A stretch of 63,283 nt of DNA from NCBI RefSeq assembly GCF_003011925.2, contig NZ_PXXU01000017.1, forward strand, positions 1 to 63,283. The letters run 5' to 3'. The notes below the pieces were generated by a model. The model searched no databases and was not told the origin of the DNA. It saw only the letters and a list, made by a program, of their open reading frames with translations. The translations under genes and the position numbers were made by a program. Source of the DNA: Nitrosomonas supralitoralis. GTDB lineage: Bacteria > Pseudomonadota > Gammaproteobacteria > Burkholderiales > Nitrosomonadaceae. Of this stretch, positions 53,280 through 63,283 are shown one piece after another; the stretch's first letter is position 1, and each line of letters begins with the position of its first letter.

Positions 53280-54326
53280 TTAATTGATTCTTGTGCCATG
53301 AGTGAAAAGCGATTTGCTGATAAGCCAGAATTTCCATAAATCAGAACGCGTTATTGCAAAATCATGTGAAGCAACTTCATTTGAGGTTGAAATGGTCAGT
53401 TGCTTTATTTTTCCGTTTCTAAGTGCTGTATATAGGGGTAGAAACCAGTTTTGCTCCATATTTCTGAGAGTTTCTCGCCAGCTAAAAGCATTCTTGTATT
53501 TTGCTGGACTGCGAAGTGAGTCCAATACTAAAAGATGATTCCCTGATATTTGAGTTTGGAGCCATTTGTTAACATCCGTGGGTAGAGCTAAATAATTTAT
53601 ATTACTGGCCAGTGCTAATGACTGAGAAAAAGTATTATCACTCCATACATTTGTGTAAGGGGAATGTATTGTTTGAGGTTTGTTCCCGCCTCCCCAAAGC
53701 CAAATACTATTAATGGTCAGTTCGCCGCGAGATTCACGAGCTAAATTAATTGGGTGCTCGTGTAGCAACATTTGTACTTCATTAAAAATTTTATGCCAGA
53801 AGATGCTGTCATTACCGGTCGGTAAAAAATTATTAATATTTTTGCATGTGACCTGACTGAGTGTATGTGTTTGTATTTCAGGCGCCTTAGGTATTCGAAT
53901 GTACCATCGATGTGGATGAAGTGCTGAAAAAGTAAAATCATTACTACCTAGATTTTGATTCAAGTCATGTATAAACTGCTTCGCCTCTTCTGGAGAAATT
54001 TCAAAAATTTGACGATCTGCTAGCATGATATGATTTTGTTCAATTCGGAGATGTACGGGATCGGCATGCATCCAGAAATCTTTACTTGTTTTTGCCAAAA
54101 CAGGAGCGTCAATGTGTAGCATCAGCGGTGCAACAGGCCAGTTCCCATGTTGTTGCGTGACATTAAACTGTTTGCACAGCCAGGGTTCCATTTCAAGGGA
54201 TGTGGTTGTTTTAGAGATAGCTTTTGATAGAAGTATTTCTAAAGTCCGCATTAATAATTCATCATAAATTTCGGGTTGTGAAGCATCAGACCAAAATAGA
54301 TTGGGTATTTGAAGGTTAATATTCAT
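53280..54326 (-). CDS. COG4255/RpfE-type protein
   Basis: A 348-residue protein resembling the RpfE/COG4255 family (called phosphoglycerate-mutase-like or regulatory in annotations; the biochemical role is not known). The start MNINLQIPNLFWSD matches relatives, so I prefer the ATG at 54326 to the GTG at 54344. Conserved pieces: HPHRWYIRIP, ESRGELTINSIWLWGGG, and a C-terminal LRNGKIKQLTIST region. In many betaproteobacteria it sits near recJ; here it does not. Confidence 0.72.
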   Translation of the reverse strand: MNINLQIPNLFWSDASQPEIYDELLMRTLEILLSKAISKTTTSLEMEPWLCKQFNVTQQHGNWPVAPLMLHIDAPVLAKTSKDFWMHADPVHLRIEQNHIMLADRQIFEISPEEAKQFIHDLNQNLGSNDFTFSALHPHRWYIRIPKAPEIQTHTLSQVTCKNINNFLPTGNDSIFWHKIFNEVQMLLHEHPINLARESRGELTINSIWLWGGGNKPQTIHSPYTNVWSDNTFSQSLALASNINYLALPTDVNKWLQTQISGNHLLVLDSLRSPAKYKNAFSWRETLRNMEQNWFLPLYTALRNGKIKQLTISTSNEVASHDFAITRSDLWKFWLISKSLFTHGTRIN

Positions 54327-54462
54327 TGTTAGGGAATGATTCACTCCAGAAAGGTTTTATAAAAAAATAAGTGTCTCTATTCATGCATAAATTATATTGT
54401 TTTGCGTTTATTTGCATGAATAGGAGTCGATGTTCATCATGGAAAGCTATTGTGTTTACACG

Positions 54463-54468
54463 TATAAT
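54463..54468 (+). promoter_or_regulatory. Probable -10 element of icd
   Basis: A perfect TATAAT about 78 bases before the icd ATG at 54547, flanked by the palindromic word TGTGTTTACACG; no convincing -35 at 17 bases. A weak call. Confidence 0.35.
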
Positions 54469-54546
54469 GCAGACAAGGTGAGGGCATTTTAGATGGGCAG
54501 AATTTTTCTTGCAAATTGCATTTGTTTTTGAAAACTTGGAGATGTC

Positions 54547-55797
54547 ATGTATCAACATATAAAGGTGCCTAGTAAGGGAGAAAGGATTAAGGTTAATGGA
54601 GATTATTCATTAAGTGTACCTGACAATCCAATAATTCCGTTTATAGAAGGTGATGGGATTGGTATTGATATTACTCCAGTAATGCGTAGAGTTGTTGATT
54701 CTGCAGTTGACAAGGCTTATGGAGGGCAACGCAAAATTGCGTGGATGGAAATTTATGCGGGTGAGAAATCAACCCAAGTTTATGGGCCCGATGTATGGTT
54801 GCCGGAAGAGACGTTGCAGGCTGCCAAAGAGTTTGTGGTTTCAATTAAAGGCCCATTAACGACACCGGTAGGTGGAGGAATTCGTTCAATTAATGTGGCT
54901 ATACGACAACAGTTAGATTTATATATTTGCTTGAGACCCGTACGCTATTTCTGCGGTGTTCCTAGTCCCTTAAAGAATCCAGAAAAAACTGACATGATTA
55001 TTTTTAGAGAAAATTCTGAGGATATCTACGCAGGTATAGAGTGGGAAGCAGAATCACCATCTGTAACTAAGGTAATTAATTTTCTGATTAAAGATATGGG
55101 GGTAACCAATATACGCTTCCCTAAAACTTCTGGCATTGGCATTAAACCGATTTCAAAAGAGGGAACGGAACGTTTTGTTCGGAGAGCAATCCAATATGCC
55201 ATTGACAATAAACGTGAATCGGTTGCTTTAGTGCACAAAGGAAATATTATGAAGTTTACCGAAGGTGCATTTAAGCAGTGGGGGTATGCTTTAGCTGCCA
55301 ATGAATTCGGGGCGGAATTGTTGGATGGTGGTCCGTGGATGAAATTACCATCTGCAATGGGTGGAATTATTATCAAAGATGTGATTGCTGATGCTTTTCT
55401 GCAACAAATCTTGCTTCGACCTGAGGAGTATGATGTGGTTGCAACATTAAATCTGAACGGAGATTATATATCGGATGCTTTGGCTGCGCAGGTGGGTGGA
55501 ATTGGGATAGCGCCTGGAGCTAATCTTGGAGATTCAGTGGCCGTCTTCGAAGCAACGCATGGTACGGCGCCTAAATATGCTGGCAAAGACCAAGTAAATC
55601 CTGGGTCGATAATATTATCGGCAGAGATGATGTTGCGACATATTGGCTGGATTGAAGCAGCAGATCTCATTATTAAAGCAATGGAGGCGACTATTCAAAA
55701 CGGGATTGTTACTTATGATTTTGCCAGACAAATGAGAAATGCTAAACAAGTTTCTTGCTCAGCGTTCGGAAACGGGATGATTGATTGTTTGAGCTGA
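54547..55797 (+). CDS. icd: Isocitrate dehydrogenase (NADP)
   Basis: Converts isocitrate to 2-oxoglutarate in the TCA cycle and yields NADPH. 416 residues, E. coli-type homodimeric form. The phosphorylatable Ser is S114 in [15 protein letters not shown]. The substrate and metal residues include DIYAGIEWE, and [20 protein letters not shown] specificity is indicated by [16 protein letters not shown] near the end. Its promoter -10 candidate lies upstream. The gene is monocistronic, ended by the hairpin at 55877. Confidence 0.97.
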   Translation: MYQHIKVPSKGERIKVNGDYSLSVPDNPIIPFIEGDGIGIDITPVMRRVVDSAVDKAYGGQRKIAWMEIYAGEKSTQVYGPDVWLPEETLQAAKEFVVSIKGPLTTPVGGGIRSINVAIRQQLDLYICLRPVRYFCGVPSPLKNPEKTDMIIFRENSEDIYAGIEWEAESPSVTKVINFLIKDMGVTNIRFPKTSGIGIKPISKEGTERFVRRAIQYAIDNKRESVALVHKGNIMKFTEGAFKQWGYALAANEFGAELLDGGPWMKLPSAMGGIIIKDVIADAFLQQILLRPEEYDVVATLNLNGDYISDALAAQVGGIGIAPGANLGDSVAVFEATHGTAPKYAGKDQVNPGSIILSAEMMLRHIGWIEAADLIIKAMEATIQNGIVTYDFARQMRNAKQVSCSAFGNGMIDCLS

Positions 55798-55876
55798 ATG
55801 CAGGACAAACGGTTCCATTCAGCCGTGAAAAGATAATAGCTGTAGTAGCTTGGTAAGCTAGAATAAAAAATCAATA

Positions 55877-55910
55877 CCCCTTGCTAGATGTAGAACTACA
55901 TAGCAAGGGG
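55877..55910. terminator. Bidirectional terminator between icd and cspA
   Basis: CCCCTTGCT (55877-55885) pairs with AGCAAGGGG (55902-55910), with an inner stem ATGTAG/CTACAT around AA and a two-base bulge. On the minus strand it is followed by ATTGATTTTTT, a good U-tract for cspA; on the plus strand the U-tract is poorer. Confidence 0.85.
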
Positions 55911-55999
55911 GTTATTATATATAAGAGAAAATTTTTGTTATTATTTTTGTTATGGCCGATTAATAGAAATCTATGTTGCTAGGCCAGTAGTTATGAAAG

Positions 56000-56203
56000 T
56001 TAGGTGGCCTGGATATTGGAGGCTTGTTTCCCTTTTGGTCCTTGAGTGACATCGAAGCTCACCTTTTGACCTTCTTTTAAAGTTTTAAAACCAGACATAT
56101 TGATTGCAGAGAAGTGCGCAAACAAATCCTCGCTACCGTCATCAGGAGTAATAAAACCAAAACCTTTAGAATCATTGAACCATTTTACTGTGCCTGTTGC
56201 CAT
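56000..56203 (-). CDS. Cold-shock protein CspA family
   Basis: A 67-residue cold-shock domain protein, an RNA/ssDNA chaperone. RNP1 is [10 protein letters not shown] and RNP2 is [27 protein letters not shown] and [10 protein letters not shown] complete it. A predicted leader of about 105 bases precedes the ATG, a feature of temperature-regulated csp genes, but I cannot show cold-box function. Confidence 0.96.
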   Translation of the reverse strand: MATGTVKWFNDSKGFGFITPDDGSEDLFAHFSAINMSGFKTLKEGQKVSFDVTQGPKGKQASNIQAT

Positions 56204-56314
56204 TTCTACTTCCTATATAAAAACTGGGCCGGAAACCCTAATACTATTTGAAATTCAAGAACATTGATGGATAAAATTGATCCGTAAAGAACTTAAAGTC
56301 AAACGCCAATTGCT

Positions 56315-56343
56315 GTTTTACGCAAATCCTAGGTTAAAGTCAA
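56315..56343 (-). promoter_or_regulatory. Predicted promoter of the cold-shock gene
   Basis: On the minus strand TTGACT (56343-56338), 17 bases, TAAAAC (56320-56315). Transcription would start near 56308 and give about 105 bases of leader. Confidence 0.5.
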
Positions 56344-56402
56344 GCGGTTACGCCACTTTTGTGACTAAGAAAAAAGTAATTGTCTCAAGATACTTGAAAA
56401 TT

Positions 56403-56431
56403 TTGTCGTAATCGTTAACTATGTCTATAGT
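56403..56431 (+). promoter_or_regulatory. Predicted promoter of clpS-clpA
   Basis: TTGTCG (56403-56408), 17 bases, TATAGT (56426-56431), about 60 bases before clpS. Confidence 0.5.
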
Positions 56432-56491
56432 GTAGAAGAGTCTTATGTATTATATTTATGATTAGAAGTTTAGATTGAATAGGAATCATTC

Positions 56492-56800
56492 ATGACGGAG
56501 AGTAAGTCCGAAGCCGTTAAGCTTTCGCAAGAGAAGGTTCAGCACGAGCCACCTCCACTTTACAAAGTTTTATTATTAAATGATGACTTTACTCCGATGG
56601 AGTTTGTGATTGAGGTACTAAAGTTGTTTTTCTCCATGAATCAAGAGCAAGCGACACAAATAATGTTAAAAGTGCATACAGAGGGAGTAGGCGTGTGTGG
56701 TATCTATCCTGGTGATATTGCAAGTACTAAGGTTAAGCAAGTAGTAGAATTTAGTAGAAAGAATCAGCACCCCCTTAGGTGTGTAATGGAGGAGAACTGA
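56492..56800 (+). CDS. clpS: ATP-dependent Clp adaptor ClpS
   Basis: A 102-residue adaptor that delivers N-end-rule substrates to Clp[22 protein letters not shown] is the N-degron-binding signature, and [20 protein letters not shown] the second part. The final residues (PLRCVMEEN) are typical. It ends one base before clpA. Confidence 0.96.
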   Translation: MTESKSEAVKLSQEKVQHEPPPLYKVLLLNDDFTPMEFVIEVLKLFFSMNQEQATQIMLKVHTEGVGVCGIYPGDIASTKVKQVVEFSRKNQHPLRCVMEEN

Positions 56801-56801
56801 A

Positions 56802-59057
56802 ATGATCGCACCAGATTTGGAAGTTAGTTTGCATATGGCATTTGTAGAGTCAAGACAAAAGCGTTATGAATTTATTACGGTAGAACACTTGTTACTGGCG
56901 ATGCTGGATAATGTAAGCGCCGCTGAAGTATTAAATGCTTGTTTAGTAGATATAGAAGATTTGCGAGCAATATTGTTAGATCATATAGCACGTCATACTC
57001 CAGTAATAAAAGGTGATGAAGAGGTTGATACGCAACCTACACTAGGTTTCCAGCGAGTTATTCAGCGTGCCATATTGCATGTTCAGTCATCTGGGAAGAA
57101 GGAAGTAACTGGTGCTAATGTGTTGGTATCGATATTTGGTGAGAAAGATTCGCATGCGGTCTATTTCTTACATCAAAGAGGGGTGACACGTTTGGATGTG
57201 GTTAATTACATCTCACACAACATCAGGAAAGTGTCGCATGAGAATGATACTAAAACAGGAAGTGAAGACGATACGGAGCATGAATTAAATTCTGCTGGTT
57301 TGCTGGAGAACTACACGGTAAATCTGAATCACTTGGCACTAATAAATAAAATTGATCCTTTGGTGGGTCGTGAAAAAGAAATTGAGCGCGTTATACAAAC
57401 CCTATGTAGACGCCGTAAAAATAATCCATTGTTGGTTGGTGAGGCTGGTGTAGGGAAAACTGCGATTGCAGAAGGCCTAGCAAAGCGAATTGTTGAGGAA
57501 AATGTCCCTGAGTTACTTTTGAAACATCAGATTTATTCACTCGATTTGGGGGCTTTGCTAGCTGGTACGAAATATCGGGGAGATTTTGAACAACGCTTAA
57601 AAACTTTATTAAAACAATTAACCGATAATCCCGCGGCTATTTTATTTATTGATGAAATTCATACGCTTATTGGTGCTGGTGCTGCTTCTGGTGGAGTTCT
57701 GGATGCATCAAATCTACTGAAACCTATTTTAAATACAGGGCAATTGCGTTGTATTGGCGCTACAACATTTAGTGAGTATCGTGGGATTTTTGAAAAAGAT
57801 CATGCATTATCGAGGCGCTTTCAGCAAATAGAAGTTAACGAACCTAGTGTGGATGAAACAGTAGCTATTTTAAGAGGCTTGAAATCACGCTATGAACAAC
57901 ACCACAAAGTTAAATATACCAGCAGTGCGCTGGTTTCTGCTGCAGAATTATCGGAACGATATATTAATGATAGGCATTTGCCCGATAAAGCCATAGATGT
58001 CCTTGATGAAGCCGGTGCTGCGCAGCGGTTGTTGCCGAAATCGAAGAAGCGCAAGATTATTGGTAAAGGCGAGATTGAAAGTGTGGTCGCTAAGATTGCA
58101 AGAATTCCATCCCAGAGCATCTCTACAAACGATCGTAGTAAATTGAAAACTCTGGGGCGTGATATGAAAGCGGTCGTTTTTGGTCAAGACAATGCAATTA
58201 ATGCATTGACAGCAGCCATTAAGATGGCAAGAAGCGGGTTGGGTAATCCAAGAAAACCGGTTGGCTCTTTTCTTTTTACGGGCCCGACTGGTGTTGGGAA
58301 AACTGAAGTGGCAAGGCAGTTAGCCTATGCGCTGGGTATTCATTTGCATCGTTTCGATATGTCCGAGTATATGGAACGTCACGCGGTATCGCGATTGATC
58401 GGTGCCCCGCCTGGATATGTGGGGTATGATCAGGGGGGGTTATTAACTGAGGCTGTGATTAAACATCCTTATTCGGTTTTATTATTGGATGAGATTGAGA
58501 AAGCGCATTCAGATATCTTTAATATTCTTCTGCAAGTTATGGATTATGGAACGTTGACGGATAATAATGGACGTAAAGCAGATTTACGAAATGTGATTAT
58601 TATCATGACTACAAATGCAGGCGCTGAAGCACTCACAAAACCTTCAATTGGATTTACGAAATCAAACACTGCTGGTGACGAATTGATTGATATCAAGAAG
58701 CTATTTACTCCTGAATTTCGTAATAGACTTGATGCAATTATTTCATTTTCTTCCCTGGATCAGGAAATTATTTTTCGGGTGTCTGATAAATTTTTGATTC
58801 AACTTGAGAATCAACTTCAGGAGAAAAAAGTTGAAGCAACATTTACCGAGAGATTACGTAGATATCTTGCGCAGCATGGATTTGATCCGTTAATGGGTGC
58901 GCGGCCTATGGAGCGCCTAATTCAAGATACAGTTCGTAGTGCGTTAGCCGACGAACTATTGTTTGGGCGCTTAGTTAATGGTGGTAAGGTAACTGTTGAT
59001 ATGGATAGTAATAACAAAGTAATCCTGTTATTTGAAGAAGAAACAGCAGTTATTTGA
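56802..59057 (+). CDS. clpA: ATP-dependent Clp protease ATPase subunit ClpA
   Basis: AAA+ unfoldase for ClpP. 751 residues. Double N-domain repeats ([20 protein letters not shown]), first AAA with Walker [10 protein letters not shown] and Walker [16 protein letters not shown], second AAA with [31 protein letters not shown] and the arginine finger region. The ClpP-docking loop I-G-F is seen in KPSIGFTKS. The preceding gene is clpS in the same operon. Confidence 0.97.
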   Translation: MIAPDLEVSLHMAFVESRQKRYEFITVEHLLLAMLDNVSAAEVLNACLVDIEDLRAILLDHIARHTPVIKGDEEVDTQPTLGFQRVIQRAILHVQSSGKKEVTGANVLVSIFGEKDSHAVYFLHQRGVTRLDVVNYISHNIRKVSHENDTKTGSEDDTEHELNSAGLLENYTVNLNHLALINKIDPLVGREKEIERVIQTLCRRRKNNPLLVGEAGVGKTAIAEGLAKRIVEENVPELLLKHQIYSLDLGALLAGTKYRGDFEQRLKTLLKQLTDNPAAILFIDEIHTLIGAGAASGGVLDASNLLKPILNTGQLRCIGATTFSEYRGIFEKDHALSRRFQQIEVNEPSVDETVAILRGLKSRYEQHHKVKYTSSALVSAAELSERYINDRHLPDKAIDVLDEAGAAQRLLPKSKKRKIIGKGEIESVVAKIARIPSQSISTNDRSKLKTLGRDMKAVVFGQDNAINALTAAIKMARSGLGNPRKPVGSFLFTGPTGVGKTEVARQLAYALGIHLHRFDMSEYMERHAVSRLIGAPPGYVGYDQGGLLTEAVIKHPYSVLLLDEIEKAHSDIFNILLQVMDYGTLTDNNGRKADLRNVIIIMTTNAGAEALTKPSIGFTKSNTAGDELIDIKKLFTPEFRNRLDAIISFSSLDQEIIFRVSDKFLIQLENQLQEKKVEATFTERLRRYLAQHGFDPLMGARPMERLIQDTVRSALADELLFGRLVNGGKVTVDMDSNNKVILLFEEETAVI

Positions 59058-59236
59058 TTTGATCAATGGGCTGATTTTGCATCCTATGCGAGAGAAATCC
59101 GCTTGATTGTGTTTTCTGGAGAGATGTCAGCACATTATACGAGCTTTTTCCTGTTTTTTTTATTGAGAAGTTGCTTTTTGACCAAGCTTATTATATTTCA
59201 CTCACAATTTTTTGAGAGAATTTAAGCATAAATATA

Positions 59237-59645
59237 CAAAGAAGCACACGTTTAACGCTATTAGCTCGACACGGATATGGCGACTGTGTGGAACAGGGCA
59301 ATGAGCATTACGGCATTAGCTCAATGGCACAGGTATCCCGGCTGACTATCTATAAAGTCATTGAGCGATCCCGAAAGCAGGAATTCGCGCCGATAAAATC
59401 AACTGCAAGCGTTTCTTGCAAGAAAAATTCGGAGTGAACCGTCCGTCGCTGCTTATAGGTTAGAACAAAACGTTTTCCAGAGATTGTCTATTCGTGGCTA
59501 TCGATGATTTCCTGCGGGAACGGTTTGCCGCCATTTTGCCAGATAAAATACAAGATCCTCGCCAGCTTTCTTTAAGCAAGTTATCAAAGTCTATCCTCCT
59601 TATACTACCGAATGTGCCTATTCAGACATGAAAACCCAAATGAGT
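59237..59645 (+). pseudogene. IS481-type transposase remnant
   Basis: Decayed coding DNA in three frames. Frame 1 from 59237 reads LTLLARHGYGDCVEQG, GISSMAQVSRLTIYKVIERS and RKQEFAPIKST; after a shift near 59400 it continues as NCKRFLQEKFGVNRPSLL; from 59491 it reads FVAIDDFLRERFAAILPDK, and near 59600 TTECAYSDMKTQM. The HTH segment and the D of the IDDF catalytic motif are those of IS481-family integrase-type transposases; the second DDE residue and the rest are lost. No terminal inverted repeats were found. Confidence 0.72.
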
Positions 59646-59996
59646 TGATTAGCAACATTTCACAAAATAAATCGACTCCAATCAGGTGAATAATGAAAAG
59701 CTTAAGCAAGCTATGAGTGGGGGAAACCGATCGCCGAACGATTATTTTTTGGACTACAAGTCGATTTGCGTGCTGTGCTAGGTAGTTTGATTGCAGTTAT
59801 TACTTGAATCCGCATCTTCATAAAATAGATTCGAAGGAAAATTTGGACTAAGCAAATAATTCAGGTTTGCGGTGAAACGCGGGATCATTCTTAATAGAAA
59901 AATGGACTGAGCGGATTGCTTAGTGACAGAGTAGTCCCTAAGGTACAATACAGGAAATTCGAGAAATACTCTTGCCTTATAGTCATAAACTCAATC
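59646..59996 (+). other. Spacer upstream of the Lon-like gene
   Basis: About 350 bases without a gene, including a short frame GKPIAERLFFGLQVDLRAV near 59720 which I do not recognise and which may be more decayed sequence. The TTG-started frame at 59916 is an upstream extension of the protease gene and is rejected. Confidence 0.4.
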
Positions 59997-62438
59997 ATGC
60001 CGAATCACGCTTTAGATCCAACCCAATTACGTATTACCATAAACCCGGACTTACTGGGATTTTCTGATACTTCGGAATTATTGCAACACCCGTTATCGTG
60101 GATTGGACAGGAGCGGGCAGAAGCAGCGGCTCGCTTTGGTTTGAGCATGATGCAGCCGGATTATCATTTGTTTGTGCTGGGAGAAGCGGGATCTGGACGC
60201 ACTACCTTATTATATCAAGCGATGGTTGCTGCAGCTACTGAGAGGCAGTCGGCGCCAGATTTGTGTTATTTGTACAATTTTATCGCACCGGAGAAGCCGC
60301 TGGCTTTGCACTTACCTTCTGGGCAAGGCCGGGTGCTCCGTCAGTCGCTACTACAATTGACGAAATCGTTACCGAGCGATATTACGCAGTGTTTGAATGG
60401 GCAGGATTTCAAGCTTCATAGTGATCACATCGAAAAGAAGTTTAAAATCGTTACTGACCAGGCTTACAGCAAGCTGGATAAGTTTGCCGAATCACTGAAT
60501 TTCACCATACATCGTGACGACGAGCAGATCGTTTTTACCTTGCTGGATGAGAAGGGTGAAATTCTCACAGCAGAAAATTTATTAAAACTTCCCAAGGAGC
60601 GCAGGATTGAAATAGAGCAGGCAGAGCAGTCATTGCGTGAAATGATTGCGCAGTATTTTGAAGAATTCAAAGGAATGAAGAAAGAAAGGGATATTGCATT
60701 GATGGCGCTACAACGGCATCTTGTGCAACCCCTATTGAAGCTTGCGTTAAAGAAGGTCCAGCAAGGACTGCTGCAACAGTTAAGGCACAACAACCGGTTA
60801 AAGGATTTTTTTGCGCAGATAGAATCGGATATTCTCGATAATTTAACATTGTTTGAGACGGATAATATCGAGGAAGAAAAACGGCAGATTGAATTAAATC
60901 GAATATTTTCCCATTATCAGGTTAATCTGGTGGTGGATAATGCGGATGTGCAGGGCGCTCCGGTTCTTATCGAGGACAATCCTTCCGCATATGCATTGTT
61001 TGGCAGTATTGATTATCAATTCGAAAATGGCAAGCTGAAAACAGATTTTATGCGCATTCGTGCCGGCAGCTTGCTAGAAGCGCATGGCGGGTTTCTTATG
61101 TTGCACCTGGATGATTTGCTGACCGATGACCTTTTATGGATAAAGCTGCGGCGATTCTTGCGCAGTAAACAATTGCAAATCGAAGAACCTGGCTCAGCAT
61201 TGACTTCCAATGCGTCTGTGTCCCTGGAGCCTGAGACAGTAGAGGTGAATGTAAAAATTATTCTTATCGGGTCACGAAATGAATATTATGACTTGCAGGA
61301 AATCGATCCAGAGTTCATGCGACGTTTCCGAGTGAAGGTTGATTTTGCTGCAAGTTTTATCGCCAGCACGAAAACTTATCAGGCTTCTGCTGTACTTGTG
61401 GCGAATGTCTGTGCTGCAGCACAACTGCCGCATTTCTCGGCGGCTGCGGTTGCGCGTTTGCTGGAAGAGTCGCACCGGGAAGTGGAGGACCAAAAACGTC
61501 AGAGTGCTATCTTCGCACGAACAGAAATGCTGTTGCTCGAGAGTGCTACATTTTGTAATAAACGTCAAGGTCGTGTGGTGGAAGTAATGGATGTTTCAGC
61601 AGCACTTCAGGCGCGCATGCTGCGCCATAATTATCCAGATTTGCGTTTGCAGGAAACCATCCTTGAGGGCGAAATCGGTATAGTGGTGCGAGGCGCGGAA
61701 GTAGGTCAACTCAATGCACTGACGCAGATTGATCTGGGCGACCACAGTTTTGGTACTCCGGTGCGTATCACAGCGCGTTCATTCGCGGGAGAAGAAGGAG
61801 TGCTTAATATTGCGCGTGAAGTGGATATGTCTGGGCCAATCCATGATAAGGGCATGTTGATATTGCAAAGCTATTTGACGGGATTATTTGCTCATATTGC
61901 ACCTCTTGCGCTCAGTGCGTCGATTGTGTTTGAGCAGGAATACACTTGTATCGAAGGAGACTCCGCATCTTGTGCAGAATTTTATGTTTTATTGTCGTCT
62001 CTGGGAGAGGTGCCACTAAAGCAAAGTATTGCAGTGACAGGCGCATTGAATCAATATGGCGAAGTCTTGCCGGTTGGAGGTATCAATGACAAGATAGAAG
62101 GTTATTTCAGACTGTGCGAAAAAATGGGCTTGACCGGTGAACAAGGGGTATTGATTCCTTTTCAAAACCGACCGCATTTGATGTTGAATCAATCGGTTAT
62201 TGAAGCCGTAGAGCAAGGTTTATTTGCAATTTATACGATGCAGCACGTTGCAGAGGGATTGGAGCTATTGACGGGGATGCCAACGGGGCTTAGCGCAGAA
62301 GGCCGAGTAAATGGTTATTCGTCCGATACGGTTCTGGGTTTTGCACAAAAAACTTTGCTAACTTTCCGTCGTGCCTGTCAGTTGTTACAACATCCTAGAA
62401 ATGAACATCGACGATTGCCGACGCGGTCGGGTAAATAA
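59997..62438 (+). CDS. Lon-like AAA protease (LonB-type)
   Basis: A 813-residue ATP-dependent protease-like protein that begins at MPNHALDPTQLRI. Unlike classical Lon, it has an N-terminal AAA module with Walker A GEAGSGRTTLLYQ interrupted by a long helical insertion (about 150-290), a GGFLMLHLDDLL Walker-B-like segment, and a C-terminal Lon proteolytic domain: catalytic Ser in IEGDSASCAEFYV and Lys in GGINDKIEGYF. The family is the AAA_32/LonB-type of proteobacteria; substrates unknown. The gene is monocistronic. Confidence 0.9.
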   Translation: MPNHALDPTQLRITINPDLLGFSDTSELLQHPLSWIGQERAEAAARFGLSMMQPDYHLFVLGEAGSGRTTLLYQAMVAAATERQSAPDLCYLYNFIAPEKPLALHLPSGQGRVLRQSLLQLTKSLPSDITQCLNGQDFKLHSDHIEKKFKIVTDQAYSKLDKFAESLNFTIHRDDEQIVFTLLDEKGEILTAENLLKLPKERRIEIEQAEQSLREMIAQYFEEFKGMKKERDIALMALQRHLVQPLLKLALKKVQQGLLQQLRHNNRLKDFFAQIESDILDNLTLFETDNIEEEKRQIELNRIFSHYQVNLVVDNADVQGAPVLIEDNPSAYALFGSIDYQFENGKLKTDFMRIRAGSLLEAHGGFLMLHLDDLLTDDLLWIKLRRFLRSKQLQIEEPGSALTSNASVSLEPETVEVNVKIILIGSRNEYYDLQEIDPEFMRRFRVKVDFAASFIASTKTYQASAVLVANVCAAAQLPHFSAAAVARLLEESHREVEDQKRQSAIFARTEMLLLESATFCNKRQGRVVEVMDVSAALQARMLRHNYPDLRLQETILEGEIGIVVRGAEVGQLNALTQIDLGDHSFGTPVRITARSFAGEEGVLNIAREVDMSGPIHDKGMLILQSYLTGLFAHIAPLALSASIVFEQEYTCIEGDSASCAEFYVLLSSLGEVPLKQSIAVTGALNQYGEVLPVGGINDKIEGYFRLCEKMGLTGEQGVLIPFQNRPHLMLNQSVIEAVEQGLFAIYTMQHVAEGLELLTGMPTGLSAEGRVNGYSSDTVLGFAQKTLLTFRRACQLLQHPRNEHRRLPTRSGK

Positions 62439-62589
62439 TGGTAAGTAGTTTTTTGTTGAGTCAGTACCCCCTATCGCATCAATTGTTAAAGTTTAGTCAT
62501 TATTGGTGATGATGTTGGGTGGTTACTATGAAGAAGTTAAGCATCAAGATGGGCTTTTATTAACGAGATGCGAAAATTCCTAGTAGTTC

Positions 62590-62612
62590 GCCTATGCTTT
62601 TTAAGCATAGGC
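62590..62612. terminator. Perfect 10-base hairpin between convergent genes
   Basis: GCCTATGCTT (62590-62599), loop TTT, AAGCATAGGC (62603-62612). It lies between the Lon-like gene and the minus-strand gene and can end transcription from both, although the U-tracts are poor. Confidence 0.7.
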
Positions 62613-62640
62613 TTCATCGTTAATTTCTCAATGAGAACTG

Positions 62641-63283
62641 TCAGTTAGCGCATGACGAGTAAGCGGTCGGGCAAACGGGATTCAACCCACCAGCGGGGTC
62701 GCTTCTTTGCTCAGTCCAGTTTAATACTTCCAATACCTTATCGTAGTAATTCGGAATCCGTGACCAAAAAATGTAATTGGCTTTTAGGGTGTCGCGTGCG
62801 AAAACCAGAATCTCTGCAACAGTTGGCTTATAACCTGTTCCATCATTTCTCGTATTTTCATAATTTTTCCGCATAACCTGCGGTGCCATAGCCATCATGC
62901 CAGAATAATCTGAATAGTAATTATAAACTCCCTGGTTGGGATCATACTGAGTCGCTTTAAAATTCAAACCTTTTTCGTCTTGAAAAGTATCTGGACCGCT
63001 CAGTGTTGCTCCCATATCCCTGAGTTGGGTTACGAGTGAATTGAGAATTGGGCGCGGATAATTTACTTCCTGAATCGTCATTGTATTGGGAAAAAACAAG
63101 CGCATCTTCTGGTTCACCTGAATCATATTTGCATAAAATTCATTCGCTTGAGTACTTGATATTGGCTCCAGGGGCTGCCCCATAGCGCTTTCAATCATAC
63201 CAATACCTTCAAAGTAGGGATGCGAATTGTAGCGCTCTCCCAGTGCCTTGAATAAGGCGATCAAACGATCTCGTACTTGGGGA
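62641..63283 (-). CDS. C-terminal part of a glycoside-hydrolase-like exported protein, runs off the right edge
   Basis: The visible 213 residues have no start; the frame is open at the edge (PQVRDR precedes LIALFKALGERYN). ALGERYNSHPYFEGIGMIES resembles the acid/base region of TIM-barrel glycoside hydrolases (as in cellulase-like proteins: a helix, a HP turn and a Glu). FWSRIPNYYDKVLEVLNW could be the final strand and helix. The last residues, NPVCPTAYSSCAN, contain two Cys, which suggests a disulfide and export. The family and substrate are unknown. Confidence 0.5.
   Translation of the reverse strand, partial: PQVRDRLIALFKALGERYNSHPYFEGIGMIESAMGQPLEPISSTQANEFYANMIQVNQKMRLFFPNTMTIQEVNYPRPILNSLVTQLRDMGATLSGPDTFQDEKGLNFKATQYDPNQGVYNYYSDYSGMMAMAPQVMRKNYENTRNDGTGYKPTVAEILVFARDTLKANYIFWSRIPNYYDKVLEVLNWTEQRSDPAGGLNPVCPTAYSSCAN

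Noticed and set aside
1..63283. CRISPR arrays, prophage or integrative element ends
   Set aside because: No spaced direct repeats, cas genes, integrases or attachment-site duplications were found; the tRNA at 29.7 kb has no partial copy that I could see nearby.

Overview
The window looks like chromosome of a low-GC betaproteobacterium of the Nitrosomonas type. This is an inference from the Tol-Pal/queE/queC order, a plant-type APS reductase pathway with DUF934, a three-subunit transhydrogenase, IS481 remains and general protein resemblance; no taxonomic marker gene is present. Most genes are housekeeping and densely packed. The left and right ends cut through unresolved sequence and through a gene respectively.

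Layout. 0.2-5.7 kb: mfd, a TPR-like exported protein and a histidine phosphatase. 5.7-11.7 kb (minus strand): a tightly coupled four-gene block that I read as an uncharacterised c-di-GMP-responsive exopolysaccharide synthesis/secretion system. It encodes a zinc-ribbon (TackOD1-like) protein with a GGDEF domain that lost its active site but kept the RxxD I-site, a processive GT2 synthase, an outer-membrane-factor protein fused to a GH18-like barrel, and a HlyD-type adaptor. 12.3-14.1 kb: three small exported proteins, one a TraT-like lipoprotein. 14.1-20.9 kb (minus): queC, queE, then cpoB, pal, tolB, tolA, tolR, tolQ, ybgC. 20.9-29.5 kb: cysM, comEA, an MFS carrier, a DegQ/DegS protease, Nif3, a 37-residue membrane peptide, mltA, dsbC and a UbiH-type hydroxylase.

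29.7-42.5 kb: a CAU tRNA with a strong promoter, cysK-cysE, a GlcG/HbpS protein, four envelope or unknown genes on the minus strand (DUF2165, Tim44-like, DUF3293, cytochrome c with a His-rich tail), cysB, and the sulfate assimilation run (75-aa protein, cysI, DUF934, cysH, cysD, cysN). Together with cysM, cysK and cysE this covers most of the route from sulfate to cysteine. No sulfite-reductase flavoprotein (CysJ) or siroheme synthase is visible here.

42.6-54.3 kb: a lone receiver, a receiver-EAL protein, a 1182-residue flavoprotein that resembles NfnB (GltD-like) fused to NfnA (PyrK-like), an Hpt protein, then pntAA-pntAB-pntB, a catalytically degenerate PAS-EAL protein and an RpfE/COG4255 protein. 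Two enzymes that exchange electrons between NAD and NADP pools lie side by side, the first flanked by phosphorelay parts without a kinase. 54.5-63.3 kb: icd, cspA, clpS-clpA, a decayed IS481-type transposase, a Lon-like AAA protease and the 3' part of a gene that runs off the right edge. Regulatory sites are predictions by eye; promoter and hairpin coordinates were read base by base, domain positions are approximate.
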